This document shows, piece after piece, positions 6,936 to 15,064 of a stretch of 64,000 bases of DNA. This DNA is from Limivicinus sp963617275 (lineage in GTDB: Bacteria > Bacillota > Clostridia > Oscillospirales > Oscillospiraceae). The stretch lies in NCBI GenBank assembly GCA_963617275.1, contig CAVENX010000003.1, positions 19,665-83,664 of the forward strand. Reading direction: 5' to 3'. The notes beneath the pieces are model-generated. The model ran no database searches. It had not been told where the DNA came from and worked only from the letters and a program-made list of their open reading frames with translations. A program made the translations under genes and the position numbers. Position 1 is the first letter of the stretch; the number at the start of each line of letters is the position of its first letter.

Positions 6936-8398
6936 CAGTGTATCCCCCTTTCAAGTATAGCCTCAGCATAGCCGGTCAGCGCGTCCTTTTCAATGACGTC
7001 GGTATGCAGGATCTTTCTGCTTTTAAGCCCCGCGAGATTTTCAGGTGCTTTCACACCGGTCAGGGCTTCAAGCCGCACCATTTGTTCAAATTCGTCTCCC
7101 GAGCAGTCACCGCCGATGCTGCGGAGAACCGCTGCGGGGAATTTATACGGCGAAGCGGTGGAGAGCACAACGCACTTTCTTTCGCGGCGTCCGAGTTTTT
7201 TGAGCACCGCAAAGGCAACTGCGGTATGCGGGTCGATGAGGTAGCGCCGCTCCTTCCACATTCTTGCACACTCCGCGTCACACTCCGCCTGTGTGGAATA
7301 GCCTGCGGAGAAGACGGCGCGAATATTTGCAAGGGTTTCCCCGTCAACCGTATAAACGCCGGTTTTTGCAAGGCTGTCCATCCACTTTCCGACTTTTTGA
7401 CTGTCACAGCCGCTTGCGGTGAACAGAAGCCGCTCAAGATTTGACGAGACAAGAATGTCCATTGAAGGCGAATCTGTGCGGATAAACGGTCGGCGGGTAT
7501 CATAAACGCCGTCAGCGATAAAGTCGGCAAGGACGTTGTTTTCGTTCGCGGCAACAACAAGCCGTCCGACCGGCAGACCCATAAGTTTAGCGTAGTACCC
7601 CGCCAGAACATCGCCGAAATTTCCGGTAGGCACGATAAAATCTATCTCTTCTCCAAGAGTGATGTCCCCGTGCGCCAGCAGCTGCGCGTATGCCGAGAAA
7701 TAATAACACACCTGCGGGGCAAGACGGCCGATGTTTATGGAATTTGCGGAGGAAAGGCGTCTACCCGTTCCTTTCTTACCGCCCAGCACGGAAAACGCCG
7801 CTTTCACGCCGCGCTGACAGTCGTCAAAATTGCCCTTGACAGCGCATACCCTGACGTTTTTTCCCTCCTGCGTCGCCATCTGCGCGTACTGCACGGGGGA
7901 TACGCCGCCCTCGGGGTAGAAAACAACTATACCCGTGCCGGGCACGTCATGAAATCCCTCAAGCGCTGCTTTCCCCGTGTCGCCGGAGGTGGCGGTAAGT
8001 ATGAGTATTTCATCCGTCATGCCCGTCTGCTCCCGGGCTTTTGTGATAAGCCGGGGCAGCATTGACAGCGCCACATCCTTGAATGCGGAGGTCGGGCCGT
8101 GGTAAAGCTCCATAACATAATCGTCCCCGCAGCGGACGACGGGAGAAATGCGGTCGTTTTCAAATTTTCCGGCGTAGGCTTTTTCCACAAGCGCACCCAT
8201 ATCGTCAAAGCCGGGCAGGAGATGATGCAGTATCATCTGCATCATGCCAAGCTCATTGAGCGCAAGGCATTTCTTCCAATCAAAGCGTCTCTCGGAAAGC
8301 GTCGGATCGACAAACAGCCCGCCGTCAGGAGCAAGCCCCTGCAAAACCGCCTGCAAATCCGAAACATATATATCGGAACGTGTGCTTTTATAGTTCAT
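6935..8398 (-). CDS. thrC: Threonine synthase
   Basis: PLP enzyme of 487 residues that converts O-phosphohomoserine to threonine and phosphate. The N-terminal YKSTR motif, the PLP lysine in GPTSAFKDVAL (about residue 115), the ATSGDTGKAALEG loop and the PTGNFGDVLAGYYAK phosphate-binding motif are present. The length is that of the longer fungal/proteobacterial-type (class I) ThrC rather than the about 350-residue Bacillus type. It lies between pheB and thrB; the gap to pheB is 25 bases. Confidence 0.95.
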   Translation of the reverse strand: MNYKSTRSDIYVSDLQAVLQGLAPDGGLFVDPTLSERRFDWKKCLALNELGMMQMILHHLLPGFDDMGALVEKAYAGKFENDRISPVVRCGDDYVMELYHGPTSAFKDVALSMLPRLITKAREQTGMTDEILILTATSGDTGKAALEGFHDVPGTGIVVFYPEGGVSPVQYAQMATQEGKNVRVCAVKGNFDDCQRGVKAAFSVLGGKKGTGRRLSSANSINIGRLAPQVCYYFSAYAQLLAHGDITLGEEIDFIVPTGNFGDVLAGYYAKLMGLPVGRLVVAANENNVLADFIADGVYDTRRPFIRTDSPSMDILVSSNLERLLFTASGCDSQKVGKWMDSLAKTGVYTVDGETLANIRAVFSAGYSTQAECDAECARMWKERRYLIDPHTAVAFAVLKKLGRRERKCVVLSTASPYKFPAAVLRSIGGDCSGDEFEQMVRLEALTGVKAPENLAGLKSRKILHTDVIEKDALTGYAEAILERGIH

Positions 8399-8423
8399 TT
8401 TTTCTCCTGTGTTCTATCGTGTA

Positions 8424-8861
8424 TCATTCTATTGCGACAAGCTTTACCTGCTCGACGCCCGGGGTTTTTTCTATACGCTTTGTAAGCCCGTTCAGTTCGC
8501 ATGTCATGGAGCTTACATCAAGCGAGATGGTAACGCTGGCGCGGTCATGTATCGGCAGGCTCTGCGTAATGGTGAGCACGCTTCCGCCCACTTCCGATAT
8601 ACTGCCCAGCACGGCGCTCAGTACGCCGGGGGAATGATCGAGCATCATGGAGAGCACCGCTTTTCTGCTTCCGGACAGCTCAGACGGTTCAAAGATATAA
8701 TCCTTGTATTTATAATACGTACTGCGTGAAATGCCCACGGCCTTTACCGCCTGACTGACATCCTTTGCCTTGCCCGTTTCCATAAGCCTGCGCGCCTCAA
8801 GCACCAGAGAATAGTACTCCGGCAAAATGTTTTTGTGAATAATGAGATAGTTTTCTAACAT
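8424..8861 (-). CDS. pheB: ACT domain protein of the UPF0735/PheB family
   Basis: A 145-residue protein with an N-terminal helix-turn-helix-like segment (AKDVSQAVKAVGISRSTYYKYK, residues about 33-54) and a C-terminal ACT domain starting about residue 65 (LDHSPGVLSAVLGSISEVGG). ACT domains bind amino acids and the family commonly sits beside homoserine/threonine genes. Its place as first gene of the thrC-thrB unit, divergent from hom-lysC-asd, suggests an amino-acid-responsive regulator of both, but this is inference; the family is experimentally little characterised. Confidence 0.88.
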   Translation of the reverse strand: MLENYLIIHKNILPEYYSLVLEARRLMETGKAKDVSQAVKAVGISRSTYYKYKDYIFEPSELSGSRKAVLSMMLDHSPGVLSAVLGSISEVGGSVLTITQSLPIHDRASVTISLDVSSMTCELNGLTKRIEKTPGVEQVKLVAIE

Positions 8862-8880
8862 TCAGTTCAAACTCCTTGTT

Positions 8881-8922
8881 AAGGCTCCCCCACATGACGG
8901 GGCAACGCCTTTATTTTTTTCT
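8881..8922 (+). terminator. Terminator-like hairpin upstream of hom
   Basis: AAGGC...GCCTT with an inner CCCC/GGGG stem is followed on the plus strand by TTATTTTTTTCTT, about 105 bases before the hom start. No plus-strand gene lies upstream. On the minus strand the same hairpin lies in the pheB leader. It could be an attenuator of hom if a promoter lies inside pheB. Confidence 0.45.
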
Positions 8923-9027
8923 TAAAAAAATTTCTCTTGCATTTCCGATGACCATATGATACACTGTCCACGTCAAAAATACAAGTGTTTTTGATATGCA
9001 GACAAAAATTATTTTGGAGGTGGACTT

Positions 9028-10170
9028 GTGAAAGTCGCGGTATTGGGTTTCGGAACGGTTGGCAAGGGAGTGTATGATATGCTGCGAACTTGTCCGCTCT
9101 TTGAGGCCGGGCCGGTGCTTGTGCGTCCCGGTAAGGAGGATAAGCCCTTCAAGGTGTCTTCGATTGAAGCAATCGCCGCCGATAAAAGCGTTGACGCGGT
9201 AGCGGAGGTTATGGGCGGCGTCGAGCCTGCGTTTTTTTATTGTGCGGCGGCGCTGAAGGCCGGAAAGCACGTCGTCACGTCAAACAAAGCTCTCGTTGCG
9301 GCCAAGGGCATTGAGCTCAACGCACTTGCGCGTGAAAACGGCGTCGGCTTTCTTTTCAGCGCAGCCTGCGGCGGAGCCGTACCGTTCCTGCACAATCTTG
9401 AGCTTGCGCGGCAAAGCGACGAGATACTTTCTCTCGGCGGCATACTCAACGGGACGACAAATTTCATGCTGGACAAAATGCAGGCGGAGGGAATGGATTA
9501 CGGTGAAGCGCTGAAAGAAGCGCAGGCTCTCGGCTACGCGGAAGCGGACCCGACGGCAGACGTCACTGGGCTTGACGCGCTGAGGAAAATAATGCTCGGC
9601 TGCGCTGTGGCATACGATATGCTGCCGGCAGACGGGCTGCTCAACGAGGGTATAGACTCGCTGAAAGCCTCTGATGTCAGGCATTTCCGGAGCAAGGGAC
9701 TCACCTGCCGTCTGCTTGCCCGCGGCGGCATCGCGGACGGGAAGCTTTACGCCTATGTCCAACCGGTGCTTGTCGGGAGCGACGCGCCCGAATGTGCGGT
9801 CAGGCAGAATTTCAACATGGCAAAATATACAGGAAAAAACAGCGGGCAGATAGTTCTCATGGGTCAGGGTGCCGGGCGCTATCCCACGGCCTCGGCGGTG
9901 ATAAGGGATCTTGAGTGCCTGCGCTTCGGGCAGAGAGAAATGCTGCACGGTAAGTGCGCAGAGGTCAGTGCGGACAACGCCGGATGCATCTGCGCCTACT
10001 ATGTGCGGCTTCCCATACAATTTGCCGACAAGCTTGAGTTTGAAAGCGTCGAAGCCGACGACGGCGTAATAAGAGGCGTTACAAGGCCGATAAGCGTAAA
10101 GGCCATGCACGAGAGTGTGCGCGCAATGCGCAAGGGCGGCGCGGACGTATTTTTTGCAGAGCTTGCCTGA
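9028..10170 (+). CDS. hom: Homoserine dehydrogenase
   Basis: NAD(P)H-dependent reduction of aspartate semialdehyde to homoserine, 380 residues. The Rossmann loop GFGTVGKGV, GILNGTTNFML (about residue 146) and the family signature ALGYAEADPTADVTGLDALRK are present. It is shorter than the usual 400-440 residues: the C-terminal region after about 310 begins YYVRLPIQFADKLE and is only about 60 residues long, so the ACT regulatory domain is reduced. GGAGG precedes the GTG start. First gene of hom-lysC-asd, 19 bases before lysC. Confidence 0.94.
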   Translation: MKVAVLGFGTVGKGVYDMLRTCPLFEAGPVLVRPGKEDKPFKVSSIEAIAADKSVDAVAEVMGGVEPAFFYCAAALKAGKHVVTSNKALVAAKGIELNALARENGVGFLFSAACGGAVPFLHNLELARQSDEILSLGGILNGTTNFMLDKMQAEGMDYGEALKEAQALGYAEADPTADVTGLDALRKIMLGCAVAYDMLPADGLLNEGIDSLKASDVRHFRSKGLTCRLLARGGIADGKLYAYVQPVLVGSDAPECAVRQNFNMAKYTGKNSGQIVLMGQGAGRYPTASAVIRDLECLRFGQREMLHGKCAEVSADNAGCICAYYVRLPIQFADKLEFESVEADDGVIRGVTRPISVKAMHESVRAMRKGGADVFFAELA

Positions 10171-10189
10171 TAACGAAAGGAATATATAA

Positions 10190-11509
10190 ATGTTGAAAAC
10201 GGCAAAGTTCGGCGGTTCGTCGGTCGCAAGCGCCGAACAGTTCAGAAAAGTAAAAGACATAATAAACGCCGACCCCTCAAGACGCATCGTTATCTCCTCG
10301 GCGGCAGGCAAGCGCTCCGGCAGCGACCATAAGCTTACCGATCTTTTGTATCTGTGCCACGCACATATCACCTACGGCGTCGGGTGCGAGGACATACTCG
10401 ACACAATTGAAAGCCGCTTTGTCGAAATACGTGACGCGCTCACTCTCAGCTACGATGTCGAGAAGGATTTTGAAACTTTGCGCGCAGGGCTTAACAAGGA
10501 TACTCCCGTTGACTTTCTCGTGTCAAGGGGCGAATACTTCACTTCCCGTCTGCTGGCAGAATATCTCGGATATGAATTTATCGACGCTTTCGACTGCATT
10601 TTCTTCGGCTTTGACGGACAGATAGATACCGTGCGAACATATTCCGCGATAAAGGCGGCGCTGGATAAATATGAAAGGATCCTCATCCCCGGTTTTTACG
10701 GCCGCTCTCCCACGGGCAGGGTCAAGGTAATGAGCAGGGGCGGAAGCGATATAAGCGGTGCGCTCGCCGCGGCAGCGTCGGATTCGGACGTATATGAAAA
10801 CTGGACGGACGTCTCCGGCATACTGATGGCCGACCCCAAAATCGTCAGTGATCCTCGGCCTATCGCACACCTCACCTACGGTGAGCTTCGGGAGCTTGCG
10901 TTCATGGGTGCGTCGGTGCTGCACGAGGAGTCGATACTCCCGGTTAGGGAAAAGGGCATTTCCCTGAACATCCGCAATACAAACAGCCCCGATGAGCCGG
11001 GGACAATGATCGTTGACAGGGTGGACGAGAACGAGCCTATCGAAGACAGCTTCATCACCGGCATCGCCGGACGGCGCAACTTCACTATAATAACGGTGCT
11101 CAAGCGCAACATGAACACCAGTGCAACACTCCGCACGGCACTTGAAATTCTGGACAGATACAAAGCGGCGGTAGAGCATATCACACTCGGTCTTGACAGC
11201 TTTGCTTTCGTCACGGCAACGGCGGCACTCGGAGACAGCGTATATGACGTCATATCGGACATTCAGAAAAGCTGCCGTCCCGATGACATTCAGGTTCAGG
11301 AGGGCATAGCGCTCGTGGCGGCGATTGGACGCAAAATGACGTCCCGACCGGGTACATCCGGCAAGCTCTTCAAAGCTCTCGGCGACAAGGGCATCAACAT
11401 ACGCACCATCGCACAGGGCGCGGATGAATTGAGTATAATAGTAGGCGTTGATAATAACAGCTTTGAGACCGCGATACGGGTTCTGTACAGCGGTTTCGCG
11501 GGAAAATGA
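10190..11509 (+). CDS. lysC: Aspartate kinase
   Basis: First committed enzyme of the aspartate family; 439 residues. The N-terminal KFGGSSVA motif, the catalytic SRGGSDISGALAA region (about residue 180), NWTDVSGILMADPKIV and two C-terminal ACT domains (from about residue 290 and about 375, the second with GDKGINIRTIAQGADELSIIVGV) are recognisable. The two ACT domains imply feedback control by lysine and/or threonine. An internal ribosome site with a separate beta subunit, as in Bacillus LysC, was not evident. It sits between hom and asd, so its flux feeds threonine/homoserine directly. Confidence 0.94.
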   Translation: MLKTAKFGGSSVASAEQFRKVKDIINADPSRRIVISSAAGKRSGSDHKLTDLLYLCHAHITYGVGCEDILDTIESRFVEIRDALTLSYDVEKDFETLRAGLNKDTPVDFLVSRGEYFTSRLLAEYLGYEFIDAFDCIFFGFDGQIDTVRTYSAIKAALDKYERILIPGFYGRSPTGRVKVMSRGGSDISGALAAAASDSDVYENWTDVSGILMADPKIVSDPRPIAHLTYGELRELAFMGASVLHEESILPVREKGISLNIRNTNSPDEPGTMIVDRVDENEPIEDSFITGIAGRRNFTIITVLKRNMNTSATLRTALEILDRYKAAVEHITLGLDSFAFVTATAALGDSVYDVISDIQKSCRPDDIQVQEGIALVAAIGRKMTSRPGTSGKLFKALGDKGINIRTIAQGADELSIIVGVDNNSFETAIRVLYSGFAGK

Positions 11510-11530
11510 TCATATCAGGGGGATTTTGCA

Positions 11531-12529
11531 ATGAAAGAATACAATGTAGCGGTATTGGGCGCAACGGGCGCCGTCGGGCAGGAAATGCTCAGAGTTCTGG
11601 AGGAATATGACGTCCCGGTGGGAAAGCTTCTCCCGCTGGCAAGCGCAAAAAGCGCTGGCGGATACATAAAATTCAAGGGTAAGGACGTACTTATCGAGGA
11701 AGCGTCGGAGGGCAGCTTCAAGGGCATGGACTTTGTGCTCGGCGCGGTCAAGAACTCGATGAGCCGGAAATTTGCCCCTGCTATAGTGAAAAGCGGCGCG
11801 GTGTATATAGACAATTCTTCCGCTTTCCGTCTCGATGCCGATGTGCCGCTGGTCGTACCCGAGATAAACGGAGAGGACGCGTTCAAAAACAAGGGCATTA
11901 TCGCAAACCCCAACTGCTCCTCCATCATAACCATGATGGCAGTAGCGGGCATACAGAAACTAAGCCCTATAAAATCCATGATCGCCTGTACGTATCAAGC
12001 GGTATCCGGCGCAGGCATAGGCGGCCTGCACGAGCTTGAAGCTCAGATGAAAGCGCTTGCCGAAGGCAGGGAGCCTGAGCGCAAGGTCTTTGCACACCAG
12101 ATCGCCGCAAACGTAATCCCCTACATCGGCGACGATTACGGCAATCTCTACACCGACGAGGAAATGAAGATGCAGAACGAGGGGCGCAGGATACTGCACA
12201 ACGATGCGCTCAAGGTTACTTGCACCTGTGTGCGCGTGCCCGTAATGCGCTCGCACTCCATCGCTGTCACGCTGCGCACCGAGAGGAAGATAAGCGTAGA
12301 GGAGGCCAAGGCTGCCGTCGCGGCGTTCCCCGGCGTCAAGCTCGTAGAGGATTATGAGGGGCGCTGCTACCCCACCCCGCTCGATACCTCCAACCAGAAC
12401 CTTGTCTGGGTCGGACGCATCCGTGAAGACCTCACCGACGAAAACGGACTTACGCTGTGGTGCTGCGGCGACCAGATACGCAAGGGCGCGGCGGCAAACG
12501 CGGTGCAGATCCTGATGAAGATGATATAA
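11531..12529 (+). CDS. asd: Aspartate-semialdehyde dehydrogenase
   Basis: NADPH-dependent reduction of aspartyl phosphate, 332 residues. It has the Rossmann loop GATGAVGQEML, the catalytic Cys in NPNCSS (about residue 127), QAVSGAGIGG, and the HSIAVTLRTE motif. It follows lysC by 21 bases with AGGGG upstream of its ATG. The operon hom-lysC-asd plus divergent thrC-thrB gives a complete aspartate-to-threonine route; no dapA is present here for the lysine branch. Confidence 0.96.
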   Translation: MKEYNVAVLGATGAVGQEMLRVLEEYDVPVGKLLPLASAKSAGGYIKFKGKDVLIEEASEGSFKGMDFVLGAVKNSMSRKFAPAIVKSGAVYIDNSSAFRLDADVPLVVPEINGEDAFKNKGIIANPNCSSIITMMAVAGIQKLSPIKSMIACTYQAVSGAGIGGLHELEAQMKALAEGREPERKVFAHQIAANVIPYIGDDYGNLYTDEEMKMQNEGRRILHNDALKVTCTCVRVPVMRSHSIAVTLRTERKISVEEAKAAVAAFPGVKLVEDYEGRCYPTPLDTSNQNLVWVGRIREDLTDENGLTLWCCGDQIRKGAAANAVQILMKMI

Positions 12530-12541
12530 ACTTTAAAAACC

Positions 12542-12587
12542 AAAATGGCAGCCGGTCCGTGCAAACGGATACGCTGCCATTTTTTCA
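12542..12587 (+). terminator. Terminator of hom-lysC-asd
   Basis: AAAATGGCAGC pairs with GCTGCCATTTT, enclosing a second small stem, followed by T residues; 12 bases after the asd stop. Confidence 0.92.
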
Positions 12588-12692
12588 TAAAACTTAAAAA
12601 CTCGTGTAAATTGCTTGGAAATGGCTGCAAAAGCTGTCATGCAGCCAAATTTGCTTTTCTCGGATTTGAAAACGTCGGCTACGCTCTTCAAG

Positions 12693-12728
12693 AAAAATGT
12701 TGAACCTTTGTCTTTATAATGTTATGAT
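12693..12728 (+). promoter_or_regulatory. rpiR promoter with shared AAAAATGTTGAA element
   Basis: TTGAAC (12700-12705) and TATGAT (12723-12728) are 17 bases apart. The -35 is embedded in AAAAATGTTGAA (12693-12704), which recurs at 13773-13784 over the -35 of the next promoter. Confidence 0.7.
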
Positions 12729-12760
12729 AAAAAAGAATACGATAAAGGAGACACAAAGGC

Positions 12761-13636
12761 TTGGATACAATTTCACTGAGAACACGAATTGAAACCACCA
12801 TTCTGACAAAAAAAGGAAAAATTATAGCGCAGTACATTTTAGATAATATTAACACGGTTGCCTATCTTCCGGCATCTTCTCTTGCAAAAACAATTGGCGT
12901 AAGTGATGCTTCCATCCACCGCTTGGCAAAACAGCTTGGTTTTGAAAGCTACGGGGCTCTTCAGGATGAGCTTCACTCCATCATTTCCCAACACCTGGTA
13001 GAGGGAAAATTCATCTACCAGTCCCCCGGTGAAGTCATTACCGAGATGTTTAACGGAAAAACAGCAGAAGTTCAGGATATTATTGATGAGGCACAGCGAG
13101 TGGCGCTCGGGAACATAGGCGATGTCTTTTCAAAGCTTACAACGGAAAGAATCGAGGAAGCGACAGAAATTCTTCTAAATTCAAGAAGAATTTATGCCAC
13201 AGGTTTTTGGACCGGTGCAAGTCTTGCAGAGATGTTCGCAGAAAAGTTCTTGTACAACAATGATAACATCTATACCATCACATCCCCGGGTCCGGAGAAT
13301 ATCGCCAAAATATTGAGTATTCAGGAAACAGACTGCGTTTTGGTCTACTCTTTCAAGCGGCCGGTCACGGGTCTTGAAAAAATAGTACAGATAGCAAAGA
13401 AAAACGGAGCCAAGGTAATACTCATTGCGGATAAGGAAACCAATTATTTAGCGCCTCTGTCTGATATATGTCTGATCGGCTCTACACTGGGGATGGGCTT
13501 TCAAAGTCTGATTGCGCCCCTCATGATCTCTGAAATTCTTTTGGCCTGCTCCGTCAACAAGGTATGGAAAAAGCGAAAGGAATACACCGGAAATCTCAAC
13601 ACGATCCTTGAAGATATTGACTACTATAAAAGATAA
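12761..13636 (+). CDS. MurR/RpiR-family transcriptional regulator
   Basis: A 291-residue regulator with an N-terminal HTH_6 domain (helix-turn-helix about residues 30-65; SSLAKTIGVSDASIHRLAKQLGF) and a C-terminal SIS domain (about 120-250) that usually binds a phosphosugar. The start is TTG, about 10 bases after AAAGGAG. It is transcribed alone, with its own terminator, directly upstream of and in the same direction as the M24/ABC operon. The identical element over both promoters points to autoregulation and control of that operon. Its ligand is unknown; the operon encodes no obvious sugar enzymes. Confidence 0.9.
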   Translation: MDTISLRTRIETTILTKKGKIIAQYILDNINTVAYLPASSLAKTIGVSDASIHRLAKQLGFESYGALQDELHSIISQHLVEGKFIYQSPGEVITEMFNGKTAEVQDIIDEAQRVALGNIGDVFSKLTTERIEEATEILLNSRRIYATGFWTGASLAEMFAEKFLYNNDNIYTITSPGPENIAKILSIQETDCVLVYSFKRPVTGLEKIVQIAKKNGAKVILIADKETNYLAPLSDICLIGSTLGMGFQSLIAPLMISEILLACSVNKVWKKRKEYTGNLNTILEDIDYYKR

Positions 13637-13643
13637 CGCCGAT

Positions 13644-13687
13644 ATCCTGTAAGAAATTGAGCAATTCAATTTCTTACAGGATTTTTT
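13644..13687 (+). terminator. rpiR terminator
   Basis: ATCCTGTAAGAAATTGA and its complement, closed by GCAA, followed by TTTTTT. The stem is 17 bp and perfect. Confidence 0.93.
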
Positions 13688-13752
13688 GCGTCTCAATTGA
13701 AGAGTTTTCGACAAACTGCACAATTTTTCTCGATAATTTTAGATGTAATGAC

Positions 13753-13808
13753 AAAAATGTTGTTTGCAAAGAAAAAATGTTGAATTTTCTACTTCGCTGA
13801 GATAAAAT
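13753..13808 (+). promoter_or_regulatory. Promoter of the M24/ABC operon with operator-like repeats
   Basis: TTGAAT (13780-13785) and TAAAAT (13803-13808) are 17 bases apart. AAAAATGTTGAA at 13773-13784 covers the -35, and a further AAAAATGTTG lies at 13753-13762, 20 bases upstream, giving two copies on about two helical turns. Confidence 0.68.
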
Positions 13809-13837
13809 GTAGACAATTACTTAGGAGGTGCGAGCTA

Positions 13838-15022
13838 ATGACAGAATTAGAGTGCGTGAAAAGCCGCATACAAAAATTTCAAAACAAACTTGCAGAAAAC
13901 GGTATAGACATAGCCATAATCACCAAACCTGTGGATGTATACCATTTTTCTCTCTTTAACCCGGTCGTCCAGAGTATGCAGAGCTTCATGATCATCCCGC
14001 AGAATGGCGAAGCCAGACTGCTTCTCCATGCCCTTCGCGGGCCACATGCCCAGAAAGAAAGCCCAATCAAAAATATTGTTTGCTATGCAAAATGGGGCAA
14101 CACCCCGAGCATTGCCGCCGATCCATACGACGCTCTGAAAATCGTTACTTCCGAATATGGAATTTCAAAGCCGGTTTTTGGCGCAGAGTTAGGTGCATTG
14201 ACTTTCGCTGATTACAACAAGATGAAGTCCAAGCTGGAAACCGAGGAGCTTGTAGACATAACCGCAATGGTAAGCGCTGAAAAGCTTATCAAAGATGAGC
14301 TTGCGGTCACGCGTCTCAAGATTGCCGCGGATCTTGCCAATGCCGGTATGGATGTTATGATTCATGAACTCCGCAAGGGCAAGAGCGAAATTGAAGCAAG
14401 CAACGCTTCAATAGCCAAAGTTTTGGACGAGTGGAGATTAAAGTACTACGAGTACGAACTTTGCGGATTCGGGACCAGTGAAGAGCAGGTAACCCTGTCT
14501 CTGCCGATAGGATGCAGTTCCTGTGATCGTATCGCATTTGGCGCCGATGCGCCGAGAAACTATGTTCCTCAAAAGGGTGATCTGGTTCTCCCGATCGTAA
14601 TCACCACCATTGGCGGCTACTCCGTTGAAAACGAGCGCTCTCTGTACGTGGGCGAGTTGGACAGCTACAAAACCAGCATTTTTGAGACAGTTATCGAAGC
14701 GCATGAAAAAGCCCTTGCTCAGGTCAAGCCAGGCGTTCCCATGGCCAATGTCTTTAACGCAGCGGCAAAGGTCTTTACCGACAATGGTTTCGGTGAGTTC
14801 ATGCCCGGCAGGTGTGGTCACGGCATGGGACTCTCCCTGCATGAATGGCCATCAGTTGATAACACATCCGGTCTTATTCTTCAGCCCGGTATGGTCTTCA
14901 CGGTAGAGCCCGGACTGATGAATGTTCAGTTCGGCGGTGTGCGTCCGTCGGATACCGTTCTGGTCACCGAGGACGGATATATCAACCTGACCGATACTGA
15001 AAACGGATTTATGAAAATTTGA
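13838..15022 (+). CDS. M24-family (Xaa-Pro peptidase/creatinase-like) protein
   Basis: A 394-residue pita-bread protein with an N-terminal creatinase domain (1-150) and a C-terminal M24 domain (160-394). GHGMGLSLHEWP (His328, His335) and VFTVEPG (Glu357) match the family. Three usual metal-ligand positions differ: the first Asp aligns with Ile253, the second with Glu264 (YSVENERS), and the last Glu with Ser371 (GGVRPSD). This resembles the non-metal branch (creatinase-type amidinohydrolases) more than true prolidases, so metallopeptidase activity is doubtful. GGAGGTG precedes the ATG. First gene of the operon; its neighbours handle peptides or amide-like compounds. Confidence 0.85.
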   Translation: MTELECVKSRIQKFQNKLAENGIDIAIITKPVDVYHFSLFNPVVQSMQSFMIIPQNGEARLLLHALRGPHAQKESPIKNIVCYAKWGNTPSIAADPYDALKIVTSEYGISKPVFGAELGALTFADYNKMKSKLETEELVDITAMVSAEKLIKDELAVTRLKIAADLANAGMDVMIHELRKGKSEIEASNASIAKVLDEWRLKYYEYELCGFGTSEEQVTLSLPIGCSSCDRIAFGADAPRNYVPQKGDLVLPIVITTIGGYSVENERSLYVGELDSYKTSIFETVIEAHEKALAQVKPGVPMANVFNAAAKVFTDNGFGEFMPGRCGHGMGLSLHEWPSVDNTSGLILQPGMVFTVEPGLMNVQFGGVRPSDTVLVTEDGYINLTDTENGFMKI

Positions 15023-15064
15023 CGTACCATGCATTAAGATCATATCAGAAAGTGAGAGATAGAA

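Noticed and set aside
9280..10371. Long minus-strand open frame of 363 codons
   Set aside because: Antisense to homoserine dehydrogenase and the start of aspartate kinase; a shadow of GC-rich codon use.
12600..12690. Short imperfect repeats after the asd terminator (TGGAAATGGCTGC, AGCTGTCATGCAGCC)
   Set aside because: Only a weak inverted repeat without a T-run; nothing supportable beyond ordinary intergenic DNA.
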